Source: Synanceia verrucosa
Taxonomy: Eukaryota; Chordata; Actinopteri; Perciformes; Synanceiidae
Assembly (NCBI GenBank): GCA_029721515.1
Contig: CM056567.1
Span: 22,719,731-22,783,730 of the forward strand
Reading direction: 5' to 3'
DNA: 64,000 nucleotides
Part shown: in pieces, positions 34,801 to 46,565 of the stretch
How the letters are laid out: every line of letters begins with the position of its first letter
How positions within the stretch are numbered: the stretch's first letter is position 1
The notes under the pieces: model-generated
Seen by the model: only the letters and a program-made list of their open reading frames with translations
Databases searched by the model: none
What the model was told of the DNA's origin: nothing
Position numbers and translations under genes: made by a program

Positions 34801-37800
34801 CACAGCTTAAATGGAGCAGCATTTGAGACATTTTTTGTACCATTTCAGTTTAATTCCTAGTTGTTGTGAATGATATTCTCACGTCTGTTTTCTCGTGCAC
34901 TAATTTGAATCAGATCTGATTTTCAGATCTCATGGTACAGCTAGAGATCAGTCACTCATTCATCCTCTGGAAACCGCTGCTCAAGAGTTTACTCAGGAAG
35001 AAGACTAGTTTTTCCTGAAACTGCTTGTTCAATTTGGAATATTTTCATAATCAAGATAACAACTGATCCATGGAAAGGGGAGAAAAATAAATAAATAAAA
35101 TAAATACATAAAATAAAATGTAACAGTGGTGTCTGTGCATCAGCTTGGTGTTTTTGGGATGGTGAAGAAATGTCATTAGTTTAGTTTGCTCACTCCATGA
35201 GTCTCTCCTTGTCTTTCTAATGGTCCCGTACCATGTGTCTCTCTGCTCTGTGGTGTCCAGAGACAGCAGAAGATCCAGAAGGACCGGCTGATGAATGATT
35301 TCTCTGCAGCTCTCAACAACTTCCAGGCAGTCCAGCGGCGCGCTGCAGAGAAGGAGAAGGAGTCGGTGGCCAGAGCGAGAGCTGGATCCCGCTTGTCAGT
35401 AAGTATGAGACAGGATGGCAGATAGATAAAACTGTATTAATGAGAGAGGAGTGTTGTGACATCACATTAATGTCGGTCATGTCTTTGTAATCTGTTTTGC
35501 TGATATGGTTGGTAATGGTGCATTTTTCTCTTCCCCTCAGGCTGAAGACAGTTCTCGTGATGAAAAGCTTGTTTCTTTTGATAAGTAAGTGACCGTCATT
35601 CATTCATTCATTCATTCCTTAATTCAGGGTTTCCTCTTGCCAGTTAACAGCCCTTTGCAAGGTGTATTATGGAGACAGACAGTAGCCCTTTCAACAAGTG
35701 GTGTTAGAACTCGTCTCCTCGTCTGTCCAAATGTGAGCTGTTGATTTCTTCGAAGCCATGGTATCTTTTGACATTTCCGGCAAAAACATTTCTACTTATG
35801 ACGGCACTGGCACCTCCTTCCACTTCCGGGTGAAATCCCCGGCGGAAATTCTTGAGCATGCGCAGGACGTGAATACGATACAATACCGTACACAAGAGGC
35901 ACAAAGCAGATTAACAACGTGTTAAACCAGGGGTTCCTATCGTATTCGCAAATCCTGACCCTATACGATCCTTAGCCTGTGAACATGAATTTCATACGTT
36001 TTTGACGCCTTTATTATATGATTAAGCTCATCCATGTGCACGCAGTAACAGTCTGTGTTCACACTCTGATTGTGAAGCCAAGAGGACTGGGGTCAGATGA
36101 CCACCCAGACAGAAGAGGTGGCCATCACAGAGGAGGACCTGGAGCTCATCAAGGAGAGAGAGACCAACATCAGACAGCTGGAGGTCAGCCTTTGCTTCCT
36201 CTTTCTGATCTTAACACTAACACACTCCAAGAGCAGGTCTGCTGCCCTCTGCTCAAATCTACACACTCCTGCCACCACTGAGTCTAGCTTATCGTCTGTT
36301 TCTTTGTGTGTTTCAGTCTGACATTTTGGATGTAAACCAGATCTTCAAGGACCTGGCAGTGATGATCCATGATCAGGGAGAGATGATTGGTGAGTAGCTC
36401 TGGGTTCTGTGGATCGAGGTCCTAAACACACCATCAGTGGTCAACGCAAATCAAACTGCTGCTCTACTTGTTCTCCACTCACAGCTGCAGCAGTGAGACT
36501 GAATCCACCACTACAGTATATTTTTTTTAATTGAACCTTTATGTATACAGGTAATCTCATTGAGACACAGGCACTCATTTTTGACACTCATATTGACAGA
36601 ATATATCAGCAGAAAACAACCTAAATTGCGAGACATTTAAGCACTAATGAGCATGCTCTGACCTCATTGTTCCCTCTTTCTCATTGGCCAGAATAAGTTA
36701 TTGTTTTAGGGATGTGGGCTCCTGACTACAGCCTTCTGACAGACAACATTATTCACATAAATATTATTCAACTCAATTTAAAAAACTTTATTTGTCCCCA
36801 GGAGGCAATTAACTCTTTGAGTGCCACTGAGGAGTTACACCGTCATAGTGTTTTTTTTTTTTGTTTTTTTTTTTTTACAGCTGATAGCTGATCACGGTCT
36901 CCCGCAGCATGTGAGTAACTTCGAGGCTTTCGTGATTTGTAGTCAGGACACAAAAAGTTAATATGCGCCACAGAGATCAAAGCCGAATAGAGAGCAAAAT
37001 AAAAGGATTCTGGACAAAAAGTGGTGATTTTGGTGAAAGTGGCCTCTACTCTCCTCCAGATAAAACAAGAACAGAACAAGATAAAAACAAACATTTTTTT
37101 CATGACGAAATAGAGAGTCTCTTCTTTCATTTGAGCTATACTGTGTTTTCAGAGACGTGCAAAATATTCTGTGGGTCATGAAATATGACTGCAAAAAAGG
37201 CAAAAACGCTGGAACAAGGCAGCTTCGATTTTAAAAAATGGCTGACACTCAAAGAGTTAAAGGCACACAGAGCAGCAATAAATGAATTAATAACTCAAAA
37301 TAAATATAAATGTTAGAATGCAACTGACCTGAGTGCCAGGGACCAGTGATGAGTGCAAATGGCATAAGAGTAAAGTGCATGACAGAGAACAGATGTAGAT
37401 TAATTTGAGGTCATTACATTACTTATTATTATATTACTCTGATTTTTTTTCTTTAATTGTGTATTTCCTCACTTGTCGATGTCCTTGGAGGGGCCAGTTG
37501 CAGGGGGGAGGTGAAGTTTTATGAACCTAGGCCGGTGCTGTCTTTAATTCTTCATTGTGTGTATTTTTTTATATAAGATTTCTTTATGTGATTAGTTTTG
37601 GAGTGGCAGTGATGTACAGCTGGTGATGAATGGTTAAGAAGAGGTTCTATTGAGCAACAGTGTCTGATTTATTTAAAAAAATGTAAGAAATGAAGATGAA
37701 CATTTTTAGGGACTGTGAACTTAGTTCATTTTTTTAAAGTGAACTATGAACATGATCTAGTTCATTTTCATGTGTGTGAAGTGAACTTGGAGCTGGTTCT

Positions 37801-39285
37801 CTTTAAATCTGAACTGGAACAACACTGGTGATCAGGTGTTAAACAGGTGGCTCACCTGTTCAGACAGGCATGGAGGGTGGAACTGCTGTTGATCAAATGT
37901 GAAACAGCAATAAATACTGCTTTCTGAAGAAAGAAGTGTGTAGCGTTGTATACAGTCAGCAGGAAATGGATTTTAGTAAAATATACGTCACGAGCCACAC
38001 AGCAAGAAAAAGAACCTCTGGGCAAGTAAGAATTTAAATGGGGCAAGCAGATTTGAGAAGTACTTGCCCAGCAGAGCAAGTAGGAAAAAACCTTAATGTC
38101 AGACCCTTTTGAGGAGTGCATCATGGATGTTTAGAGTTGAGGAGCAGCACAGCTTTTGGCACAAAAGTGGCCTTTCTCCTCTGAGCTCTGCAGGCAGGGC
38201 AGTGAAGCCAGCGGCCTGATGGGAGTCACTCAAAGTGAGGTAACAAAGCATGTGAGGGTTTTGTACAATGTAGTCTGTGAGCCAGCATGTGAGCGGTGTC
38301 CCAGTTATCTTAAAGCAGTCACTGCTCTCTGAAGGCTGATTGAATGAAACTAGCTGGTGGTTGATTAGGTGGTGATTCTTTCTTTGAAGGAGGAACAGGA
38401 CAAGAATGAGCTGAGCTTCCTCATGAGCTCCTCAGTGTTAGATGAGAATTTGATCGCTGTATGAAACGCAGAGGCAATGTAGTTTCAGAGAGATGAGGCA
38501 GACGTGATGGCAAATGTTCAGCATTGTTGAGTTAGAGCAGTGGATGTTTATGCTTAGAGGAACCAGCATGTATAGGCTGCAGCTTCTTGAAGACAGTACG
38601 GCTGGTTACATTGGTTACAGTTACAGTTAGAGACTTACATACATGCACATCTGTAGGACTTTTAATAACTATATGCTGAAGGTCTACATAAGCAGCACAC
38701 TCTCAAAGTTCTGCCACCTCTGAACCCAGTGGCACTTAAGTGGGACAGTCTGACAGTTGCCACTGTTCAAATCTTGATCATTTCCCTCTGCTGCACACTG
38801 CAGCACCTGATCTGGTGTGAATCAAGAGTCACAATGTGTCTTCATTTGTCCCGCTGTTAAATTTGATGTATGTTCTGGTCTGCAGATAGCATCGAGGCAA
38901 ACGTGGAGAACGCTGAAGTTCATGTAGAACGAGGAACAGAGCAGCTCCAGAGAGCCGCCTACTACCAGGTGAGTCTTTAAATAGCTGCTTATGGTCAGCA
39001 TGTTATTTGTCTCATACTGGCTGTGCTGCAGAGATCCTTCCAGGCTGTTTCCATGCACACCCACTGTAACACACAAAATGAAAGGGAAAAGGCACAAACA
39101 CATAATATGTAGTGATAATAATAATAATTGGAGGTGATTGAATGAACTCCCTGCTGGTGACCCTCCTGTCTGCCCTTTGATCACAGCAAAAGTCCAGGAA
39201 GAAGATGTGCATCCTGGCTATGGTTTGCTCCATCGTGCTTGTCATACTTGGCATCATTATCTGGCAGTCCGTTGGCGGCAAGTGA
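31808..39285 (+). CDS. stx12: Syntaxin-12, endosomal Qa-SNARE
   Basis: Coding exons: 31808-31907, 33096-33165, 33381-33480, 35261-35398, 35541-35584, 36078-36183, 36317-36389, 38886-38968 and 39187-39285; all have GT-AG introns, and they total 813 nt for 270 aa. Syntaxin-12 (also called syntaxin-13) drives recycling-endosome and lysosome-related membrane fusion. The N-terminus MSYGKADSYRPVPRDF and the RLMNDFSAALNNFQAVQRR stretch (exon 4 of this list) match STX12 rather than STX7. Residues about 18-125 form the Habc bundle. About 160-225 form the SNARE helix (EVAITEEDLELIKERE, FKDLAVMIHDQGEMIDS with the zero-layer Gln). Residues about 246-265 are the C-terminal membrane anchor (MCILAMVCSIVLVILGIIIW), followed by a six-residue tail. 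Length is close to the human protein. All phases agree and no lesion is visible. Introns hold a Tc1 relic and two TTAA-flanked MITEs. Confidence 0.93.
32195..33005 (+). mobile_element. Tc1/mariner transposon relic in stx12 intron 1 (coding)
   Basis: Inverted ends are visible: TACACTCACC...CACTTTATTAGGTACACC at the left and GGTGTACCTAATAAAGTGACC...TGAGTGTA at the right, next to TA dinucleotides. The body contains a broken transposase with DNAPCHKAQIISNWFLEHD (second catalytic Asp region) and a tail CEECFQHLVESLTPRINAVL. Stops and frameshifts inactivate it, and it is shorter than a full Tc1 element. Confidence 0.8.
33678..34190. mobile_element. piggyBac-like MITE in stx12 intron 3 (coding)
   Basis: 513 bp bounded by TTAA on both sides (33674-33677 and 34191-34194), with ends CCCTTTAA and TTAAAGGG as an 8-bp inverted repeat. 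TTAA targets and CCC/GGG-type ends are the hallmark of piggyBac elements. No transposase frame inside. Confidence 0.65.
36813..37256. mobile_element. piggyBac-like MITE in stx12 intron 7 (coding)
   Basis: 444 bp bounded by TTAA (36809-36812 and 37257-37260), with perfect 11-bp inverted ends CTCTTTGAGTG / CACTCAAAGAG. No coding capacity. A different family from the one at 33678 by end sequence. Confidence 0.7.
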
Positions 39286-39960
39286 GTCGACTCCATGCTA
39301 CCAGTTTGTCACTGCTATATTTCACTCTGCCCTTCCCACCTGCAAGGACCTGCTTGGAATGAGGAAAAGAACAAGAGGAGGCTGATATGTTGACCACTGC
39401 AGAGGGATGGTCAGTGTGAAATCCAACTCCTCTGAACTGATCGAGCCTGTTTCTCTCAAACGTCCTGTTTAGACTGAGATGAAGGACTGAGGTGATGCAG
39501 GGGAGCGATAATTCCTTTCTTGTCTTATTTACTGCACTAACACTAGCTGTCACTGTATTTCAAAATGAAAAAAAACATGTTATTGGAAATGATTTGAGAG
39601 CAGGCAAAATGAAAAATGAAACACACAACTTGTTAAAGTGAATTAATCTGTGGTTTTAAGGGGCTTTAATGATTTTCTTTGTTACTTGTTGTGAAGTATG
39701 TGGAGTGCCTGGTATTCCCAGCTCCATTATATGGGACTTGTATCACTCCTGCTGGTGGTTGTAATATACATGTTATAAAATGAAAGCTCTAACAGATCAC
39801 CAATATGAATGAAATCCAGTGTAAATATTACAAAGTGCTGCATTATATTCTGCTAAGAACATTATGTCAGTATGTCAAAATAGAAGTCCAGGCTTCAAAG
39901 GAAACATTTTAAGTTGATTTCTACGGCAGTATGTATAATAAATGTCTTAACACTTTAGCT
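39286..39960 (+). other. stx12: stx12 3' untranslated region
   Basis: Follows the TGA at 39283-39285. The first clear polyadenylation signal is AATAAA at 39937-39942, giving a 3' UTR of roughly 670 nt. Longer isoforms cannot be excluded. Confidence 0.55.
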
Positions 39961-42900
39961 CCTCTGGACGCGTCAGCAGTTTTTTGTTTTTTTGTTGGCT
40001 GAAAAGATCAATGCTGCTTAAGTAAGTGGAGTGTTTTTTTGTAAAGATAAACTGCGCTTTGTTGCAATTTGGGTTTTATTTTTGAGATTTTATGTCAGTT
40101 GTAATAACAATGAACTCATCATTAAATGCTAAGCAAAGTCTGTTCTATACACATAACACACTTTAAAAAAAGTGAAAAGGTATTTAGAAAATGTTTATAA
40201 CTTGATAAAATAACACATCATGGGGTCAGGGTGTCTTGGGGATTGGGACAAAACCTTACTGTTTTTTTTAATTATACTCTAATCTGTTAGCATGTACAGG
40301 GTTCCTGTAAATGTCCTGGAAAACCTGCAAAATGATTTATCCTGAAAAATTTATTCTCCTCCACATGCCTTGTGAGCGAATGCAACTGGGATAAAAGTTA
40401 CTTTTAACCCGTCTGCATTAATAGTTTTCCAGGATAATGTTACCGTTTCCAGGCATCTGATTGGTTCTTTCCATTGGGACCAAGTGTCAGTTGATTGGTC
40501 AGAGTTTTTACAGTCCTGTAGCTGCCACAGAGGTCTGATTCTTTTCCTTCCTTTTCCTGAACACATCATGTATTGACTGCTCTCAGGGTGGAAGGAGCAT
40601 TTCACCCAGTAGAACAAAAAGTGTTCCTGGACAGAATGACAGACTGACTATAGCTTTGACTATAGCTTTAAGGCAACCCACAGTAAAAGAGCGGCCTTCA
40701 TTTCTTGGTATTTCAACAGTGAAGTCAGCTGATGTCATCTGTTTGTGTGGCCCAGTCAGTCCTCATTTAGCTCTCCACTCATGGGCTAATCTCACTTTAA
40801 TAACATGAGTCATGGCCTTAACAGGTGAGGTCATGGCAGCAGGAAATATGAGTCAGCTGAGATAGAAGAGTGATGTCAAGTCGACCTGGACTCAGGTGCC
40901 TGTCGGGCCTCACACATCATCTGGATATGAGAACAGATCAGGATTAGGAGTCTCCAGGATGACTTATGTTGTGAACACAGAAGTGTGAGTCTGAATACTG
41001 CAGCGCAGGACGCTGCTCTATGTGTGTGGATATTCTTGAAAGCTGATTTAAAATAGATTTGAAACTGAAACAGTGGTAATTACAGTTACCTGTACTAATG
41101 CACGATACAATTTTACATTGATAAATTCACATTAACAAACTTGCTGCTTTTTAGTTTTTGTAATTTTGACCCCAGTCAAGATACACAGGTGATGACTATA
41201 TTTGCATTGTTATTATAGAATAGAATAGAATTACATTTATTTTGCAGCAACAGTAAGAAGCAATATAAAAGAGAAAAAGTATTACTGTTTACAATATAAA
41301 ATATAAGAAGAGCAATATTGAAAGTATCAAAATGTAGAGCCAAATAATTATGACTCGTAATATAATTTTAATTAATTAATTAATTAAAATGCACAAGAAA
41401 TCGGTGTATACTGAAAAATAACCACACCAAATTTGAACAAAAAAACATAAATTAAAACAGAGAGTTGTGACTGTAAGGAGCCATGAAGCCAGATATTTCA
41501 TTTGACTCTAAAATGTGAATTTGTCATTTGAACACAAAAACCACAGAACTCACTTTACTGAAAAAAAAGTTTGTGCACTTAATTCTTGAGGTTTTAGTCA
41601 GTATGATTATCAGTTAAGTGCCAACATTACTTGTAGAATAGAATAGTTTTTTTATTCTATATTGTAGTCGTACTACATTCACTGGTTGTAGCAGGTCAAG
41701 TATTGAACAGTGAAAGTGTGGAAATTTGGGGAGCACCATGTAGATTGACACCAGTAAAAATGCAGGAACATTTTACAACTTACACGTTTCTGTAAACAAA
41801 TTAATAATGAAAGTGAAGTTAAGAGAGCTGGGTCTTTGAGCACAGTTTCCTCGGCTCTTCCTCGGTGCTTCTGGCTTATCTGCAGCCAGAAGCACCATGC
41901 TGAGCTCTCATTTCTGTCAAACACCTTCGGTCACTTCACTTATTGTTTTCTACTACAGGATTTAATGAACTCTGCACATCCCGCTGGGAATTAACAAGCT
42001 GTGGAGTCAGGTGGTTAGCTTTTACTCCCAGTGCATATTAACACCAAATGGACTGAGGTCAAAAAAATACCTGAGTTATACAAAGTTCTCCATGACTCCA
42101 CATTTGAAAGAGGATTTTTTTCTGCTTAGGAAAAGACTGGAGACTGAAAATGAAATAAAAAATGGACTAAAATAACAAAGAAACATGGAAATATTAGTCT
42201 GTAGTCGTCTGGGTGCCTCCCTGTCCTTCTCTCTGTTCTCCAGGGTCGGCCCAGTGTGAACCTGTAAGTCCTTCCTAAATTCATTAGCACATGTGGCTGC
42301 TCAGAGTTCAACACAGAGCAGACTGTCAGGGTGAGCTACTACAAGTACAAGAACAGAGGTTTATTTGAGGTGAGATGACCAGAGAGGCTGGAGATGGACA
42401 TGGCGTTGCAGCATCACTGATGGAGAATGCAGGAAGTGCGAGTAGTGAGCACATAGTGAACATGAAGGCAGACTGGCATAAAGCAAAAAACATCGTACAT
42501 GTAACTTGTACGTAAACGATCCAGATGTTCTCAGAGTAAAGATTTCCTCATATGCTGAAGTTAATGCCAGTAAATCTAAAACATTACATTAAAAGTAAAT
42601 TTAGGCATTAATTGATAAAATGTAACATAAAAACAATAATTCTGTTTTATTTACCTTTTTAATTAATTCCTCATTAATATACACTACATTAATACAAGTA
42701 CACTATACTATACCGTATAGTACACTGGAACTGCAGCACAGATAGGCTCAGTCCTAAGTTGCCTAAACCATAACTTCCTGTGAAAACTTAAATTATTTTG
42801 AAAGGACACTAAGCATGTAATAACTGTTTATTGACACACTGTCCCTGGTCCATGAAAAAAATAACACAGTGTTGATGAGTTGGGGGTGAGGATGTGCTGA

Positions 42901-44044
42901 ACGAGGCTTCAAGTCTCTCACTATTACATGAATGGCTGTAAATGGACTGTGCTTGTATTCATTACATATCACATTCAGCCATTCACACACACATTCACAC
43001 TGATGGTGGGAGACAACCATCAAGTTTCACACACCAGTACACAACGCTGGGAGCAATTTGGGGTTACTTATCTCCTACAGCACATGACCTTCTAATTAGT
43101 GGCCGAGCTCAGCCTTCAAATGTGGATATGCCTGTTACTCCAGCACTGGTTGACTCCATGTTGAAAAGCCATGAAAACGTGCACCTTGTATGTATGGTTT
43201 CTGTTGTTACTTTAGTAATTGCCTCATTAATAAAATCTTAAGCCTACTGCTTATTTCCACATTGGCAGCATGTTACAGTAGCAACCTCTCGCCTCAAATA
43301 ACTGTCTATCATTGTCTACTTATGCATATAACACCATCAATATAAAATGTTTCCTAAAATCCAAAGGATGTAGCCAGCGAGGAAACACAGTCCATGTGTG
43401 AAAGGAATTCTGTGATATTCACAGGAGGTTGGAAATATGTCCCCATGGCTTCACACTGATACAGTCTTTACTATAGCACCAACAAGTTCTCAACTCCAAC
43501 TTGAGACATACTGTTGCTTTGTCATGCCACTTTATAACCTGATCTCACAATAATCTATGAAATGACCATGACCTCTTAACACACATTCCGTGGTAGTGGC
43601 ACGAAATGTACCAAAAATACCATAGACTGTAAAAAAAATGGACAAAGCACCCGTGACGTCACCCATTGGTTTGGGGGAGTCTGTTTTGTGCTCCTATCAT
43701 GGGCATTTGAACTGCGCCATCTTGGATTTTAGTGGGCGTGTACTTTCCATATTTGGAGGAGAGGCGGTAACTTTACGGGTCAGCCAGCCGAGATCCCGCC
43801 CACTGAACTCAAGTTAACTGCACCAAACTGAGCTAGCCTAAGACTGTTCAGCTAGGCTAGCCTAACAAGCAGCTACCGGCAGCAAAAACAGATCATAATG
43901 CTGCTGCTACGTTTTAAAAATCACCTTTTCAGAGTGAGGTTTTAGGTGGAGCTGCAGGGTTTGGTGGAGTTGTGGGGAAAAATTCTTTTGTACTATTTAA
44001 CTGTGAAATGATCATTTAACATGTTATTTACTGTTTACCATATT
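39961..44044. other. Intergenic spacer with degraded repeats
   Basis: No gene seen. 42940-43110 matches the style of a very common fish repeat (ATGGACTGT...TTGTATTCATT, CATTCACACACACATTCACAC, GGGAGCAATTTGGGGTTA). 43600-43760 carries a CACCCGTGACGTCACCCATTGGT segment seen in fish interspersed repeats. Short frames elsewhere lack protein features. Confidence 0.45.
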
Positions 44045-45222
44045 TACCATTCCTAATCCATAGGGTTCAATATGACATCGGTCCACTCTTTGCAGCTATA
44101 ACAGCTTCAACTCTTCTGGGAAGGCTGTCCACAAGGTTTAGGAGTGTGTTTATGGGAATTTTTGACCATTCTTCCAGAAGTGTATTTGTGAGGTCACACA
44201 CTGATGTTGGATGAGAAGGCCTGGCTCTCAGTCTCTGCTCTAATTCATCCCAAAGATGTTCTATCAGGTTGAGGTCAGGACTCTGTGCAGGCCAGTCAAG
44301 TTCATCCACACCAGACTCTGTCATCCATGTCTTTATGGACCTTGCTTTGTGCACTGGTGCACAGTCATGTTGGAAGAGGAAGGGGCCAGCTCCAAACTGT
44401 TCCCACAAAGTTGGGAGCATGGAATTGTCCAAAATGTCTTGGTATGCTGAAGCATTCAGAGTTTCTTTCACTGGAACTAAGGGGCCAAGCCCAGCTCCTG
44501 AAAAACAACCCCACACCATAATCCCCCCTCCACCAAACTTTACACTTGGCACAATGCAGTCCGACAAGTATCGTTCTCCTGACAACCACCAAACCCAGAC
44601 TCATCTATCAGATTGCCAGATGGAGAAGTGTGATTCGTCACTCCAGAGAACATGTCTCCACTGCTCTAGAGTCCAGTGGTGGTGTGCTTTACACCACTGC
44701 ATCCGACGCTTTGCATTGCACTTGGTGATGTATGGCTTGGATGCAGCTGCTCGGCCATGGAAACCCATTCCATGAAGCTCTCTGTGAACTGTTCTTGAGC
44801 TAATCTGAAGGCCACATGAAGTTTGGAGGTCTGTAGTGATTGACTCTGCAGAAAGTTGGTGACCTCTTCACACTATGCGCCTCAGCATCCACTGACCCCA
44901 CTCCATCAGTTTACGTGGTCTAGAGTTGCTGTCGTTCCCAAACACTTCCACGTTCTTATAATCCAGCTGACAGTTGACTGTGGAATATTTAGGAGCGAGG
45001 AAATTTCACAACTGGATTTGTTGCACAGGTGGCATCCTATCACAGTTCCACGCTGGAATTCACTGAGCTCCTGAGAGCGACCCATTCTTTCACAAATGTT
45101 TGTAAAAACAGTCTGCATGCCTAGGTGATTGATTTTATACACCTGTGACCATGGAAGTGATTGGAACACCTGATTCTGATTATTTGGATGGGTGAGCGAA
45201 TACTTTTGGCAATATAGTGTAT
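44045..45222 (-). mobile_element. Tc1/mariner transposon, left end truncated
   Basis: The right terminus GGTGAGCGAATACTTTTGGCAATATA is the typical fish Tc1 end. At the left the match ends near CATTCCTAATCCATAGGGTTC (44045-44069) without the matching terminal repeat, so that end is lost. The transposase gene lies inside on the minus strand. Confidence 0.85.
44067..45085 (-). pseudogene. Tc1-like DDE transposase, frameshifted
   Basis: Cut-and-paste transposase. The N-terminus starts at 45085 with MGRSQELSEFQRG and a helix-turn-helix (CEISSLLNIPQSTVSWIIRT), ending in a break near 44906. The catalytic part includes DESGFGG (first Asp region, different frame), then in 44067-44585 VWGCFSGAGLGPL, QHDCAPVHKA (second Asp; usually HDNAPVHKA) and SPDLNLIEHLWDELE (third acidic residue). 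It ends PRRVEAVIAAKSGPMSY. Stops between the blocks make it inactive. Confidence 0.85.
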
Positions 45223-46440
45223 ATACATATGTACTTATGTGTGTCACGTGTCAGATGGAATGAGTAAACACAGAGGTGTTGTGGGTAAAAACGTGACATA
45301 CCGTTGCTGTGGTAATGATCCGAAAAGACCCGACCCAACCCTACCTTCTTTCGAGTCATTGGCAACATTAATACAATTATTATTAAAGAAAATACATTTA
45401 AAAATATTTGCTTCACAACACCGTGCCATACAGGCATCTACACATATTTATGTACACAAGGGATCTTTTTGTTTCTGGGCTGAAAGCTGGCTCTCTACAT
45501 GAAAATGACACTTCATTCACAGTTCAATGCCTCTAGATAAAAAGAAAAGAAAATTATAAATCAATTGCTGTAATTTTTTTTTTGCTAAATATCAGTCAAT
45601 AAATATGACAAAATTAGGTCTAATGAACCTTAAAACAGAAATAAAAAGTGCCAGCAAAGTCGTGTGTCCCCCACGGGAAATGACCCGTATTAATTTAAAT
45701 TGCCCTCGTTTCCGTGGTGGTGACACGTATTTTTGTTTGTTTAATTTCATGCCACCACCATGGAATGTGTGTTCAGAGGTTGTGGTCATTTCATGGATTT
45801 TTGTGAGATCAGGCGAATATGGGATATTAACAGCTGATTGTATCGTGACATGGGACAGAAACATATCCTGGATGTAAGCCCTGTGCTAGCTGGACATCTG
45901 CCCTTCACCTCCCACCCAGCTGGTGTATGAGGACAGGCTGACACTACAGCAGTTTATACAGGTTATGCATCTTAACATGACTCCTGAATGGCAGCTCTGC
46001 CATCAGTGCAGCTTTGTGAGGCACTTTGCACCAAGGCTGTCACAGTGGTTTTGTGGAATTTAAGGACAGATCTGTTCTGAGCTCCCAGCAGCCTCTGCTG
46101 CTCTGCAGTGTATCAGTGTTTGGCACAGGTTGCTCAGATTTCCACAATAATCTATTGTATGAAAGATTCTGTGACCAACGTTCCTGAAATTCAAACTGTT
46201 TGTCTTCTACAGAGCCACAGTTTATTGGAGACTCCTGTATCACATAACTGTTAGAGCCACTGTGAAGCTGTACACACTGCAAATAAAGCTTCCTCGAGGC
46301 TAGCATCACTGTTAGTTGCCATTTGGTCCACCACACCCCTATGAACTAATGATGTGACTGAGGTCTGTGCCTCTGTGAGAAGGCGATATATTTGTACCTC
46401 TCAGAGCAGAGTGGCATGGCTCTGGTTTCTTGGGCTACAC
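45223..46440. other. Upstream flank of the CCN gene, no gene seen
   Basis: A 98-codon minus frame (46040-46336) and a pair of complementary 90-codon frames near 45600-45870 have no family signature and are treated as chance. The last few hundred bases may carry CCN enhancer elements, but none is identified with confidence. Confidence 0.35.
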
Positions 46441-46452
46441 CCACAGGGCTGG

Positions 46453-46460
46453 TATTTAAG
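46453..46460 (+). promoter_or_regulatory. ccn2-like: TATA-like box of the CCN gene
   Basis: TATTTAAG lies about 105 bp before the start codon, giving a transcription start near 46485 and a short 5' UTR of about 80 nt. CCN1 and CCN2 genes in vertebrates have TATA promoters, so this arrangement fits. Confidence 0.6.
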
Positions 46461-46565
46461 TGAGTTCCTCCTCCCAGGCTTCATCAGTCTGCTGCAGGGG
46501 GAATAACAAGAGCGAGCCTCCTACCACAGGAATCAGTGCTGTTGGACTGCAGCCTGCAGAGAAAC

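Noticed and set aside
31808..39285. Calling the syntaxin stx7
   Set aside because: The N-terminus, the MNDFSAALNNFQAVQRR block and the ERETNIRQLE/AAYYQ-KSRKKMCIL stretch match the STX12 pattern; STX7 differs at these places.
44269..44775. 168-codon + frame
   Set aside because: Antisense shadow of the Tc1 transposase.
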